From the NCBI RefSeq assembly GCF_902635505.1, contig NC_045429.1, positions 462,289,359 to 462,353,358 of the forward strand: 64,000 nucleotides of DNA, read 5' to 3'. A program made the translations under genes and the position numbers. Below are positions 42,910 to 54,484 of this stretch, piece by piece; within the stretch, counting starts at the first letter, position 1; each line of letters starts with the position of its first letter. Origin of the DNA: Sarcophilus harrisii. Its lineage: Eukaryota; Chordata; Mammalia; Dasyuromorphia; Dasyuridae. The notes under the pieces are model-generated. The model did not search any database and was not told the DNA's origin. It saw nothing but the letters and a program-made list of their open reading frames with translations.

Positions 42910-43850
42910 TTTGTCCTTTCGAGATTTCTTTTTTGTTTTTGTAAATTTTTTATTTATTTTAAACTTAACTAAAAAACAATAGGGGGAAACAAAAGAACTT
43001 TGGCACGCACATGTGGCAGAACATAGGAGGATATAACAATCAATTTCCATTTCAAGAAACTTATATAGGAAATACTACACATTGTTTGCAAAGTTGTCCA
43101 GCTTTGCTTTGCCTCTTTACAAGTTTTCTTTTGTTCCCTGCTGGACACCTTTAATTTTTTCCCTTCCCCTTCCCACTGTAAAGAAGGCTATACTTAAATA
43201 TGATACAAACATATATATATATATATATACATATATATGTATATATATATATGCACACATACATAGATATCTATAAACATACACTTATATACAGATATAC
43301 TCACATGTGTAAGATTATATTATGTATATTTATACCTATCAATTCTTTCTCTGGAGGTAGATAGCATCTTTCTTCATAGATCCAAATCTTTCTGTGTTTT
43401 TCTAAAAAACAGTTCATCATTTTCTATACTACAGCAGTACTTGAACATAACCACATCATATTTGAGAGATTGTCTTTCAAAGTTTCTTCCCAATTTTCTG
43501 CATTTCTTTTTTTATTTTTGGTTACATTGATTTTATTTATACAGGAAGTTTATAATTTAAAATAATCAAAATTTTCCATTTTATACTTCAACAATATCCT
43601 CCTCTTATAATCTATTAAAAATCTTTACATCTTTTTACCCTTAAAAAAATCTTCCCTTTTGTTCTTCCAAGTGAAGTGTTATTATTTTTTCTAAAATATT
43701 TTTAGTAAGTTAATTGGGATGACACTGAATAAATTAGGTAAAATTGTCATTTTCTTTGTATTGACTTTACCCATGAAAAATTAATATACTCCAATTATTT
43801 AAGTCTGACTTCCTTTCTAAATTTTTAAATTTTATACCTTGGAAAAAACC
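42910..43850 (-). repeat. L1/HAL1-family LINE DNA, antisense
   Basis: 'ctttctctggaggtagatag' and 'cagttcatcattttctatac' (43347-43430) are antisense L1/HAL1 3' landmarks. 'gttaattgggatgacactga' near 43709 and 'ccatgaaaaattaatatact' near 43772 resemble the antisense of an L1 ORF2 section. An AT microsatellite (43205-43320) interrupts it. There may be more than one insertion and the edges are uncertain. Confidence 0.5.
43205..43320. repeat. TA/CATA microsatellite
   Basis: TA runs with CATA, GTATA and CACA variants inside the antisense LINE stretch. Confidence 0.9.
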
Positions 43851-44139
43851 TGCAACAAAAGACTCCAAAAGACTTCTAGGAAGATGGAAGGAATCCTGAG
43901 AGGGTACAAGGAAGCTTTACTCTTCAACATTCCCTTTGAAACCATAAAGAAAATGTCCCAGAGAAATGAAACATAAAAAAACCTCAAAAAGAATAAAAAA
44001 GGAAGCTTGAACATACTGTAACACAATGGGAAATTAGGAAAGATAAAAAGGATAGACTTTAAAAACCCAAAGGAAATGTACTGGCAGCCTCCATGGCAGT
44101 ATCGGAAAGATAGTCGGACATTTCTCAAAACACAGCGGG

Positions 44140-44225
44140 GTGGGCTCCGTGAGGGCTGGTCTATTCTTGCCTTTTTGGTATCCCTGGTGCTTAGCACCAA
44201 GCCTGGCACACAGTAGGTGCTTCTT
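44140..44225 (+). repeat. L2 3' end, sense
   Basis: 'tccgtgagggctggtctatt', 'tttttggtatccctggtgct' and 'aagcctggcacacagtaggt' mark the sense terminus. Confidence 0.75.
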
Positions 44226-44234
44226 CAGTGACTT

Positions 44235-45860
44235 TTCTCACTGGTCGCCTTTCCTTGCCAGCCTTTCCTGCTCCCCCTTCTTACAGGTTTGATTATTCCT
44301 TCAGCGAGGTGCCCTGACTCTCACTGACCCTCCTCAGTCCTTTGATAACTTCCTTCCTCATTCTTGATTTCTGCTCCTTTTTTAAGCCTTGGAGGAGACT
44401 GGTAGCACCAGGTCTGGAGATTGTTCTCAACATTTTCCTCAATTTATCCCAAATCTTGCCAAAATCAGCCCCTGATTTGCTTGGCTCAGTTGAACCTTCC
44501 CAGCCACCTCTCGATGTCCTTCTCCTTTGGGTCCCTGGTGCTCCCTACTGCTCCTCATTCCCACAGAAGATGGCAGCAGAATGGGGAGGCTTGGAGGAGC
44601 CCCCAGAATCGCCTTCTTATTCTGCTGCCTGTGGGAACGGCCTCCAAGGGCAGAACTAGGAATCTTTGGTTAGATGGACAGAGCTAGAAATCGTGAGAGC
44701 TGTCCAGCAATCTATGGGCTGCCTTTGGGGAGATGGATCCCCCAAAGAACAGGGTGGGTGGCTCCTCGGAGGGGATGCTCTGCAGGCTGTGGGGACCCCG
44801 AGGTCCCCGCCAGCTTTGAAGCTTTGGGATTCAGTGAAAGCCCTTCTCTGCACCTGCCTCTGAAACAGGCAGGAAAATATCTCAGTTGCTCCAAAAGGAT
44901 CCCCAAAGCTCCGCAAGCCTTTCCCGAGGCTGACGTGCTACACAAGTGTTGGTCAGCAGCAATGGTTGGATTTGTGCGCAGGTGGCCATGTTGGGCCTGG
45001 CAGTTTGGATCTGTGTGGGCACACTGGAGTTCTGGGGAGCAAATCCAGCTTTTCCCAGATTTCTGCCCCCCAGCCACGCCTCGTTGTGTTTGCTAGGAGG
45101 CAGCCCATTGGCAGATGTGGTCCTCCTGCTGACAAAATTAGCATGTGCAGACTTCTCAGGCCAGAGTGCTCCCATGCTTCCTTCGAAATGAGGCCTTGTT
45201 ACTCCTTTTCTGGCCCGAACCCATGGAAGTCGGCCAGATTTTGGCCCTGGGATATTTTCTGCAAAGCAGAACACAATGGGGTGCTCGTCAGATGACAGGA
45301 TGGTGGGGCCTGGTCTCAGTGCATTCTGGGTAGTCAGCAAGGCACCTACTCCCCCAAAGAGAAAAAAATCCCTTTCAAACCTTCTCTCCTGTGCACATGA
45401 AAGTGCGGTTTGATTTGGATTATTCCCAGGGGAAAGGAAAACCTTTAAAGGCAAAAGTGGAAAAGTCGTCCTGCAGCTGTGAAAATAATCCAAAGGCCGG
45501 ACTCTCCTCTTCATCTAAGTGTGAATTCTCTATTAGGACGAGTGGAAATCCTGTGTGGGTCTAAGAGCTGTGTACAGAGGGGGATCCTACAAGGCAGATG
45601 CAGGCTCCGGGGCCTGAAAGAAAGGGGACCAAATATGCTGGAAGCCCAGAATTGGGAAAGGGTTGGATTAAATACGAATGCGTTCCTGCTGGCAGGATAC
45701 CGAGTTCCAATTTGGGGCACATGGAACTGGAGGTATCGGTGAGACATCCAGGTGGAGAGGCGCCGAGGGTTTTGGAGACATGAAGCTGTAGCTCAGGAAA
45801 GAGACAGGATTTTGTAGTTTCTCTGGGATTTGATCTGTCCACCACTCCTGAGGAATTCAT
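44235..45860. other. Unassigned DNA, 1.6 kb
   Basis: No repeat recognised. A 210-codon antisense frame (44882-45514) overlaps 140- and 109-codon sense frames over the same bases. Its translation shows no domain or splice context, so coding is not supported. Confidence 0.4.
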
Positions 45861-45867
45861 CCCTCTT

Positions 45868-45965
45868 TCCCCCTCTCTGTCTCTCTGTCTCTCTCTGTCT
45901 CTGTCTCTCTCTGTGTGTCTCTTTCTCTCTGTCTCTGTCTCTCTGTCTCTTTCTCTCTCTCTGTA
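45868..45965. repeat. (TCTCTG)n tract
   Basis: About 100 bases of TCTCTG and TCTCTGTG units. Complementary in sequence to the GAGACA tract about 0.55 kb downstream. Confidence 0.95.
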
Positions 45966-46079
45966 GCTATATGTGTTTTATCTATAACCATATCTATCTA
46001 AGGTCCAAACTATAAAGGTTAAAGACAGTCTGAATCTTGGAAGAGCATTGATTCTGTAGTAAAGGGGCCTGCCTCTGAA

Positions 46080-46165
46080 TCCCAAGTTGCCCCTTGCTAC
46101 TTGTGTGCCCATGGGCAAGAAAATTCTCCTCCCTAAGCCTCAGTTTCTTCATGGGTAGAAAGACA
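46080..46165 (+). repeat. MIR fragment, sense
   Basis: 'tgctacttgtgtgcccatgg', 'gcaagaaaattctcctccct' and 'aagcctcagtttcttcatgg' match the sense MIR middle. Confidence 0.6.
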
Positions 46166-46399
46166 GGGTGGAGGGAACGGCCCCCTAACACCCCCCTTTC
46201 TCTGAACCTCATAATCGTGCACATGGTTTTATTCTTCTCCTCCCATGACCTTTCTCTTCTGTATCTCACATGCGGACATCACACGTGCCGCACTCCTGAA
46301 TATCGGGCTGTGGATGATTCACTTTGCTGATAAGCTCTTGCTGTTCTCTGTGCTCAGAGTCTAACCTTCAGAGTCATTCCAGATAATAAAGAGAGAGGA

Positions 46400-46560
46400 C
46401 ACGAATAGAGAAAGAGACAGATAGAAATATACAGAAAGGAAGAAATAGAGAAACAAATTGGTAGGTAGAAAATAGATGTATATGTAGGTAGAGAGAGATG
46501 AATGGAGGTCTAGATGAGAAAGAGACAGAGAGAGACACAGAGAGACAGAGAGAGAGACAC

Positions 46561-46599
<39 letters not shown>

Positions 46600-46640
46600 G
46601 AGACAGAGAGAGAGACAGAGAGAGGAGAGAGAGAGAAAGA
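46400..46640. repeat. (GAGACA)n polypurine tract
   Basis: GATAGA/GAAA variants lead into GAGACAGAGA units (46510-46635). Long frames here on both strands are artefacts. Confidence 0.95.
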
Positions 46641-46699
46641 GAATTTGTTAAAACACATTCTCTGTGCCTGGCTCCACACTCAGAGGAAAAGAAATCCAA

Positions 46700-47055
46700 C
46701 CTGCAGTACCTTCTGAAGCCAAAAAACGGATTTTGGATTACCTCTTTTTTGGATTATTTGGGCACTGAGTATGAATTATTCATTTAAACATGAGTATACA
46801 TGTGTGTTTCTCCGAGTCCTTACATAACATGCATATGCTCAATATGTAACACATATGTGTATATATTAAGGCTCTATCCACATTCAGAAACGATTCCATT
46901 TGTAAACTTGCAGGAGGACCCTTCCCGAGGGACCAGGGAGCCAAGGGGCTAATTCGTTCAATCCCTCCTCATCCTGGTCAGTCTCAGTCTTGGGGAACTC
47001 ATACTTCTTTTTTCTGCCAGGTTCCGAAGAGCCCGGCTACCCTCCCTACCTCCAC
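46700..47055. other. Unassigned AT-rich DNA
   Basis: Text such as 'tgagtatacatgtgtgtttc' and 'atatattaaggctctatcca' without an assignable family. Confidence 0.4.
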
Positions 47056-47059
47056 TTTG

Positions 47060-47720
47060 TCTTATCACTTAGCCTTCAGCCCCTGACGATCTGTCTTCTG
47101 AACTCATCGCTTACCTGAACCTGCTCTCTCTGGAGTGTTTCTGGTGGCTCTTTTTTGCTGGGTCAGATGGCCTTTCCTCAGTCCTCAGTCCTCTCTACCT
47201 TTCTGATATATGTTCCACGACTCACCGGCTTCCCTTCCTGGCTATTCCTTCCTCTCTGACCCCAGTATCTCCTGGGTTTTCTCCTAAGGTTTTCCCCTCC
47301 CTCCTTTTGGAATCCCCTCACTGGTTCATTGCCCAGATCCTGCCTCTCAGGCTAGGTGCTCCCTAAGGTCCTGTGGCTGGCCCCTTCTCGTCTATCTCTA
47401 CATTATTTCCTTTAGTCATCTTGGTGATTCCACTCACTCTCCCTTTATGCAGAGAAGCTTAGGTCTTTGGCTCCCACTCTAGTCTCTCCCTGGAGATTCA
47501 GTCCAGCATCCCCAACCGTCCACCGGACATTTCAAATCAGATGTTCTGGAAACATTTCAAATTTAACATGCCCAAAATAGAGCCCCATCTGTCTCCCCCA
47601 ACCCCATCCTTCTCCTGAACTTTCTCGTTTCTGCCAAAGACACCGGCATCCTTTTAGGCTTCTGGATTCATAACCTCAGTCTTTGCCTTCTCACTCTCCC
47701 TTGCCCCAAACTTTTTAAAA
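47060..47720 (+). repeat. L2 LINE reverse-transcriptase section, sense
   Basis: 'gctccctaaggtcctgtggc' followed by 'ccccttctcgtctatctcta' and 'ctttatgcagagaagctt' parallels the L2 RT stretch that encodes the VPQGS...GP...LY and YADD motifs; here the YADD codons have decayed to YAEK. Further on, 'aaatttaacatgcccaaaat' parallels the 'cttaacatgtccaaaac' block. It is a decayed internal L2 fragment of about 650 bp. Confidence 0.6.
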
Positions 47721-47954
47721 TAAATAGAGGAGATGGCTTTGGTAAGAAGAGCCCCCTTTCCCTCTGAGACTGAATAAGGAGTGAATAAGAGATGAGAGAT
47801 CCATCAGTCTTGTTTTTTCTCTTCTCTGAACCCTATTATACTCACAGCTTGATTGAAACCACTTACTATGTTATCATATGATTTAATTGTGTTACGCATG
47901 TGTCTCTTTAAGTATCTAGATTTGTAGACCCCAAGAACTTAAGAATTGGAACTG

Positions 47955-48190
47955 TATCTTATGAAGACATGTGAACCAACTTCAAGGATCTGAAGGAGTT
48001 GTTGGGTGGACAAAGGATTACAATTGTTCTTCTTGGTCCTACAGGGCAGATCCATGATGACATGACAGAGAGGCAGCTTTGGACATAAGACCGGGGAGAG
48101 CTTGATGACCAATTTTCACGAGAACGAACTCCAGGGTCTTGTAAAATTGTGAGTGACTCATTCGGGAGGAGTGTCAGGAAGCCTGGCTGA
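47955..48190 (+). repeat. L3/CR1 LINE 3' fragment, sense
   Basis: 'acttcaaggatctgaaggag', 'gtggacaaaggattacaatt', 'gttcttcttggtcctacagg' and 'gcagatccatg' follow the family's 3' section (cttcaagtatctgaagg / gaaggattagacttgttct / ggccccagagggcag). The downstream part is more decayed. Confidence 0.6.
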
Positions 48191-48289
48191 TGTAATATCA
48201 CTGATGCACACTCAACATACTCCAATATCCCACCTAGATCCTGAATTGAATGATTCAGTGATTTTTATGTCCCTCACAGCAAGTGGAAA

Positions 48290-48770
48290 ATAAAGCTTTT
48301 GACCCATAGACTAAGGGCACCGATTACATGTTTAATGGATGAGATTCGTGGGACAAGGTTCCTAGAACAAGATTGATTCTGTGATCATACATAGTCACAT
48401 AGGGGCTGAACAGCTTTTGCATAAAAGTCCTGCTTCCCAGCCATAAGCTCAGGCTCTCCGGGAAGTTCACAGGAGGCAAGTGCTTTCCGAACATTTATGG
48501 AGGTTTTGGCCGCAATTGGCCAGACTTTTCCCTTTCCCCCTTTCCCACAGGTGCAGTTTGACTTGTCAATTTTAAATCAAAGTCAATTTAATTCAATTTT
48601 ATTTGGAAAACTTGGATGATTTTTCTCGACAGAATTAGAGATATTATGGAGTGTCAGAAAACCATTGTCGGGTATCACTTCTCATGAAACACAAAGAATC
48701 CTAAATTCTGGCATACTTTCCTAGCTATGTCAACGGCAAGCTTCATACCTTGAACCGTTAAGCCACTAGA
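48290..48770. promoter_or_regulatory. Candidate conserved non-coding block, 0.5 kb
   Basis: Repeat-free DNA with a TCF/LEF-like ATCAAAG at 48576-48582, 'ggccgcaattggccagactt' near 48509 and AT-rich 'caatttaattcaattttatt' near 48584. No open frame. It sits between an L3/CR1 and an L2 fragment and stands out as unique DNA. Confidence 0.45.
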
Positions 48771-48779
48771 ATGCATTTC

Positions 48780-48885
48780 CCTCGAGATCAGGGAGCCAGG
48801 GTTTGGTTTTAGACTTTGAATCTCTAGCACCTCGGATAGTGTCTGACACAAACAGGTTGGTTAATAAATGCTCCTTCATTTTACT
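48780..48885 (+). repeat. L2 3' end, sense
   Basis: 'cgagatcagggagccagggt', 'ttgaatctctagcacctcgg', 'atagtgtctgacacaaacag' and 'gttaataaatgctccttcat'. Confidence 0.7.
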
Positions 48886-48889
48886 AGAC

Positions 48890-49875
48890 TTTGCCCCTCT
48901 ACACTTCAATTTATGGGCAGAGCATTTGTCTCTTATCTAATACTTGAGGATATTATGTGCCAAAATTCAATGAACAAAATGGTTCACAAAATATCTGTGA
49001 ATATGTGAAAGGGAGGTATTTTAATTGACTGCGGTTACAAACTCAAGACTCCTCCACATTAAAGAGAAACCCAGGTATCCAGCTTCAGAAGATGGTCTCT
49101 GCCTGGGGGAACCATTCCTTTCCTTCAATTACAGGTTCTCAGTCTCTGAGAACTTCAAGGAGATAAAGTCCCATCCTTGGTTCTGCTGATTGGGATCATT
49201 CTTGATCCCTAAAGTGCTCCGGGAACAATACTGAGTCCTAACTCCCTGTTTGTTCAGTTGTGCTGGAACCAGCTGCATCCAGCTTTCACTAGCCGACTGC
49301 GAAATTTTCAGTAGCAGCAAATACACCTTATGAATCAGCTAATGCTACGAACCAAGGCTCAATTTGCCTTGTTAATTGTCTAGACCTCAAAATGTGATGG
49401 AGAGAATGTTAATAGCATGGATGAAACTTGGGTCCTTGTGTCATGGATACATTTATCCCCTAGAGCCAGGTGTACAACATTTACCAGCACACCACTGCCT
49501 ATGATTGAAGGGTTTCTTTTGAGAGAGAACCTATTTATTAAGCCATGTCATCTAATGTTACCTTCTGCTAATTAATGCCCTTAGGAATATCTTGAGGAGA
49601 AAGCTGAGTGCACCCTGACTGACTGGAAGGTATACACTTGGATTGATCTATTTGTGGAATACCCCAAACAGAGCCCCATCTATTCCTATTCCTTGGCCTT
49701 CGAACACATCCTATTTCTCCCCGACTCACGGGCACCTTCATCCTCACAGAGAAATCTAGCAAAATCCCCTGGGCTTTCCTCCAGTCAAAGTGGGTCTCCT
49801 TCAGGGCTGGATTCAGCGCCAGTGCGAAGTGACCGTCGGGATGGATTTTCTCAGTCGTGCCCATGTACCTAGCTC
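48890..49875. other. Unassigned DNA
   Basis: Possibly an old transposon at 49430-49500 ('gagccaggtgtacaacattt', 'accagcacaccactgcc' look familiar as repeat text), but I cannot name the family. The 115-codon antisense frame at 49568-49915 is unsupported. Confidence 0.35.
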
Positions 49876-49879
49876 GGTC

Positions 49880-50230
49880 ACTGCAACGAGCATCCGTTTC
49901 TACAGAAAACGCCAAGGAGATCCGCCTTCACTGGAAGATTCCTCTGGCGCACCCTTTCAGCTAGAGAGGAGCGGGACCATGGCAAGTCGTTCTTGGAACC
50001 ATTTTCGTGGTTTTTCCCTGTCATTATTTGTAATATTCTCTGAAAAGCTGGAAAATCATTGTTTCCCCCCCGACTGATTTTGTTCCTTTCCGCTTAGCAA
50101 ATATTGATTGTTCCCCCCCTCGGTTCTGAATGGCACGGAAATTAACAGGGCTGCTTTTGTTTAATACAATGAACAAAAACTAGAGTCGAGAGTGTTCTTG
50201 TCATGGCAAAACATCTGTGTGAGGCACAGA
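49880..50230. promoter_or_regulatory. Candidate conserved non-coding block
   Basis: Repeat-free DNA with SOX-like ATTGTT cores at 50058 and 50106 and ACAATG/AACAAA text at 50166-50176. Composition is even and frames are short. Confidence 0.4.
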
Positions 50231-50399
50231 TGTCAACAGGGCTCAGGGAAAGGGGCTCGCTGCGCCAGAGCTTCTGCCGAGTCAGCAACGGCGCAGCCCA
50301 AATACACAGGGACCTGGGGAGATCCTACTGGAAGGACGGCTTTACGGGGAAAGCCAAGGAGGGCAAGGCTATTTCTTAAACCGGGCTCGGGCTCTCCCC

Positions 50400-50570
50400 G
50401 CCCGGCCCTGTCCAGTCAGAATAAAGCACTTGCTTTATTCGATCAGACAACTCGGTTAACCAAAGTTCGATGCCTTCAAGCAAGCAGCCTTGTTTAGTGC
50501 AGTCACTGCAGAAATTTCAAGTGTATGAACATGGAATAAATTATCCTTGGAGCTATAAATTTCTTGGATG
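50400..50570. promoter_or_regulatory. Candidate conserved non-coding block
   Basis: 'cagaataaagcacttgcttt' (an inverted AAAGCA/TGCTTT pair at 50424-50436), 'ggttaaccaaagttcgatgc' and 'gaataaattatccttggagc'. Unique and AT-moderate, ending at a short TG run. Confidence 0.35.
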
Positions 50571-50789
50571 TGTGTGTGTGTGCTGGGGGGAGTCCAGACC
50601 TATGGTTTCATTGATAAAGGCACATGCTGGATGAGGAGACTTCCTGAGCGAGCAGGTCAGAACCTTCTCTGCCCTCTGAGGAAGGGCCAAGTGGGCGCCT
50701 GCCAAATGTCGCGCCATCAATCTGTTCCAGAAATGGGCCAAGGCCCCTCCCGACTCTGAGGTGGGCTCCCTTTACCCTCAGTCATGTCG

Positions 50790-51015
50790 TAAGAAGAGCA
50801 TAAGAATAATAGGTGCCGTTCTCCAGGTTTGCACAACAATAATCACATTTCATCTTCAGGCTTGAGGCAAGTACTGCAGAGAGTTCTATTTCACAGAAGA
50901 AGAAATCAAGCATTGGAAGTGTGAAATGGCTTATCCGTCCATCACCAACCAGCTAGTGGGACGGGTGCTGGATCTGAACCCTTGCCTCCAGGCAGAGCCC
51001 TCCTCCACACCCCTG
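50790..51015 (-). repeat. MIR SINE, antisense
   Basis: 'aataataggtgccgttctcc', 'ctatttcacagaagaagaaa', 'ccaaccagctagtgggacgg' and 'gctggatctgaacccttgcc' form an antisense MIR. Confidence 0.7.
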
Positions 51016-51019
51016 CTAA

Positions 51020-52355
51020 CCAGTTACCCTGGAGAGCGCCAGTAATTTGCTATTTTCTCCATTAAAAGAAAGTGTCAAAAAAGGGACTTATTAGAAAAGT
51101 CAGATGGGAGGTTCAAGTTCATGAGGAAGCCCCAAGGGCTTCTCTCACAGACCCAGTTCTTTTCTTCTGTGTCCCTACAACCACTGAGAGTTTTCTCCCT
51201 TTGGTTCCTTTTCTGCCTTAATGGTTGACCTAGTGATCCTAGCCTTGGCATCTGACTTCAATTAGAATTCTTCACTGGTCTTGAAAGTCAAAACAACCCC
51301 ACCCCGACCTCGTCCAGCTTTCCCAAGGGCATCGGGAATCTATTTGATCCTGGGGCGTGGAGGGAGGGAATGCTGGGATTTGCATTCTCGTCTTGCCAAA
51401 GAGAGCAGAGAGTGCTCCCAGGCCTCCCAGGTTCGGGGCTGCAATCCAGGGCTCTCTGCTGCCTGTGTGCCTTAGCCGGGCATTCAGTTTCCATTTCCTT
51501 CTGAGCATTCTGAGGGAGGAGGGATGTCTTGTGGCTGCCATGGCAGCCCAAGTAAAATTCCCATTCCCTCCCCAGATACAGGGAAACCTCTCACCCCGCT
51601 CAGTGTGGAGAGAAAGAAGCTGGAGGGGGAGCGAGAGCCCAGCATGCCCCAGAGGAGACCCCTGCCCCTGCCCGGGGGTCTCTTTCCTTTCCACAGGGCT
51701 GGGATGCCTTCCTCTTCTGGGCTGTATCCTCCAAAAGTCTGAGAACCATTTTCTTGGGACAACGGTTACATCTCTGCCCCGGGCTGCAGAGTTTCAGGAA
51801 ATGCCAGGGAACAAAACCATCAGCACCTAGTCCCCCCCCTCCCCAAATTATCTTGTTCCAGCGTTTGCCTTCATTCCTCTTTCTGCTACTCCCGATGGGT
51901 ACCTGCTTCTCTTTGTTGGGAGCCAAGCAGGGGACAGGGTTCACCATATTTGTAGACGAAAATACAATTGCCTAATTCGATTTACACACTTTGCCACAGT
52001 TCTCCAGAAATCCCCCTTCCTGTCTTGACCACTAGGCTTTCCCTAAAAGACCTCGACTGCTCCCTTCCCCCTTCTCCAGCTCCATCATGAAAGCCGCCGC
52101 CACCCACGAGAACCACAACCCCGTCTGGGGCTATTTGTGGGCTGGTGGGATGGGATGACCCGCACGCCAGTGTGCTCTGAGCTTCATGGAGCCCTAGGGT
52201 CCAGCCTGAGGGCCGTCCTCCTGTCCTCCACCCCGCAGATCTCATCTGGACAGTGAGACTGCATTCAGGGTAGGACATTCTCAGGTGGGATAGGAACAGC
52301 TGAAACACGTCCTGAAGAAAGGAGCAAGGTGTTGGATGGAAGTCCCTCCATGCAA
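51020..52355. other. Unassigned DNA, 1.3 kb
   Basis: No repeat recognised. Frames of 157 codons (51357-51830, +) and 140 codons (51272-51694, -) overlap on opposite strands and neither resembles a protein family. Confidence 0.4.
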
Positions 52356-52359
52356 GGAC

Positions 52360-52450
52360 TGGGGAGAGGACCTAGAGACTTTTACCCTGGAGAAGAGTAG
52401 ACTGGGGGTGGGCAGGGGGATCTGTCATAATTATCATCTCTATCCCAATC
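52360..52450 (+). repeat. L3/CR1 LINE fragment, sense
   Basis: 'ttttaccctggagaagagta' and 'gactgggggtgggcaggggg' with 'gtcataattatcatct' resemble the 'gcctggagaagagaagactgaggggggacatgatagctgtctt' section. Short and decayed. Confidence 0.4.
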
Positions 52451-52454
52451 AGGG

Positions 52455-53465
52455 TTCGGGGTTCTAGGAGTCCTTCTGGGAACAGGGGAGGACACTAAAG
52501 CGTCTTCCCTAGACCGAGTCCAGGAGCACTAAAAGTGGAGGTAGCTGCTGAGCTGAAGGCTGGGCTTGGGGGCCAGGCTTAGGGGCCAGACACAGAATAG
52601 TTCTTTCCTATCAGTACTTGCTTCCTCTTCACTAGTCATGTTGAAAGGGGGACACCCTCTCTGCTGATCCTGGGAGCAGAAAGAAATGGAGGAGGCGGCT
52701 GGCTAAGCCCTCTTCCCTAAGACACAGGGATTCTCTTTGAAGAGAACGTTCCTGCCCTCCTCTTTCTCCTCTTCCCCAGTTTCCCATCCCCACTCCCTGT
52801 AGCAGGATTATCATAAAAGGCTTGGATTTTCCTGGCCTCCGCCTTGGGGTCTCAATCCCCAAACTGAATAATCCAAACCATTGACATCCGGCTTGGCAGT
52901 TCCTTATGGCCGGGGCTTGTCTCCCCCCTCCTGGAGGACTCCTCTGCCCTTTGGGAGCCCACCCCAAAGGGAAGTCACAGGGGGAAGAGGAAGCTGGCTG
53001 GGGTCAGGCCTCAGCAGCCGCCCCAAGATTCACGTCCACGGGTGGAGCTTTGTCCAGGTTGAGGTGGGAGTGTTCCAGCCACTTGTCCAGCTCCTGGCTG
53101 ACCGCTTCTCAGAAGAAAGAGCCCCATGTTTACCTGGGAGCACAATTGGCCGTACCTGGCAAGGGAAAATCTTCCCCCTCCGCTCTCCCTCCATCCAGTG
53201 GGGTTTTTGTTGCCTTTTCATGACTGTGGCAGGAGAAAAGCCAACTTCTTGGAATTAATCATCATCTCTCCATTGATTCCAGCGCGTCACCTGGTACAGA
53301 TCCGGGGGAGGCTGCCTGTGCCCTCCGGTCTAATCACCAGCTTTTCAGGAGCAGAATGACGCCCAGGGTGGGGGGTGGGCAACTCTCGCTGGGTTTCTTA
53401 AGGAAGAGACAAAAAGCTCCCAGAAATACAAACTGAATAGCAATTAACCCAAAAAGGGGGGCAGG
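52455..53465. other. Unassigned DNA
   Basis: The stretch at 52795-52905 ('gcaggattatcataaaaggc', 'tgaataatccaaaccattga') is repeat-free with a paired GATTA/TAATCC pattern and could be a regulatory element. The rest is GC-moderate with no named feature; the 125-codon frame at 52881-53258 is unsupported. Confidence 0.35.
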
Positions 53466-53472
53466 GGAGGAG

Positions 53473-53475
53473 TGA

Positions 53476-53512
<37 letters not shown>
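53473..53512. repeat. (TG)n microsatellite
   Basis: GAGTGAGTGAG followed by about 17 TG units. Confidence 0.95.
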
Positions 53513-53515
<3 letters not shown>

Positions 53516-53689
53516 CTAGAAGTGAAAAACACATACAAACAAAAGCAAGGAACCTACAATCTGATTCCAGATCAAAAGATGAGGAAGTAATGGGAGGAGG
53601 GCATTTAATTGCACTTGAGCATGCTAGACCCTTGGATTCAGAATCATTTACCCAAGGTTCCTGCCCCTGAAAGTCAATTATTCAATTCA

Positions 53690-53830
53690 ATCCCCCCCAC
53701 TCCCTTTCCAAGTTTCTTTTGTGTGTTTCTTCCTCCATTAGGTTATAAGCTGTCTCTTTTGCATCTCCCGGTGCTTAGCACAGTGCTGGGCACACAGTAG
53801 GTACTTAATAAATTTTTATTGACTGTACTG
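53690..53830 (+). repeat. L2 3' end, sense
   Basis: 'ttaggttataagctgtctct', 'gcatctcccggtgcttagca', 'cagtgctgggcacacagtag' and 'gtacttaataaatttttatt' followed by 'gactgt' give the complete terminus. Confidence 0.85.
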
Positions 53831-53837
53831 AAACCAG

Positions 53838-53960
53838 ATGAACTCAATTCAACATAACCTCATTTAACAAGCATTACTGAGGTCCTACTATATGTTTCGA
53901 GCGCTGTGCTAAGTGCCGGAGCCTTCAGGATCCAGAAAGCCTTCACTGCCCCAACCTCAC
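53838..53960 (-). repeat. L2/CORE 3' end, antisense
   Basis: 'tttaacaagcattactgagg', 'tcctactatatgtttcgagc' and 'gctgtgctaagtgccggagc' mark an antisense terminus immediately after the sense one. Confidence 0.75.
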
Positions 53961-54484
53961 ATTTCCCAATTTATTGTGGGTTTTTTTTTTTTGCCCTCGA
54001 TCTCTCTTTCCTATTATTTCTATAATGAAGATTTACCTTTCATAGGCTTTTATTCATGTGTGTATCATTTCCTGCCAGTGGAATATAAACTCGAGACCAG
54101 GAAATAAGCATAGGAAGCTTGCGGAAAGGAGAAGATGTAGCAACTGTTTGGGGGAGTGTGGGAGAAGCAAACCAGGGAAGAGGTAAAGGATTGCCGGGCA
54201 GTGGTGAGAGTCCGCCTGAACATGGAGAATAAGAAGGAACTTGGAGACACAACTGAGTCACTTTCTTTCCAAGCATCCCACTGCTTGTGGGAAAGGTCGG
54301 GGAGGATGGTGAGCCAGGGCAGAAGACACAAGGGCAAGGACATCCAGGAGGGAAACTGAACTCCTCAACAGTGTGGTGAAGAATGGGAAGGAAGGGGCTG
54401 TTGGGAAAAGCCAATAAGATAATATATGTAAAGTACGGTCATTAATTAATTTAATGACATCTCAAGATTGTTTTAATTTGCATT

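Noticed and set aside
44882-45514. 210-codon antisense frame
   Set aside because: Overlaps long frames on the other strand, no known domain and no splice sites with coding-like flanks.
46361-46699. 112-codon Ser/Leu-rich antisense frame
   Set aside because: Product of the GAGACA tract.
50192-50497. 101-codon frame across a CNE-like block
   Set aside because: Arg/Ala/Ser-rich chance frame with no domain; the surrounding sequence looks non-coding.
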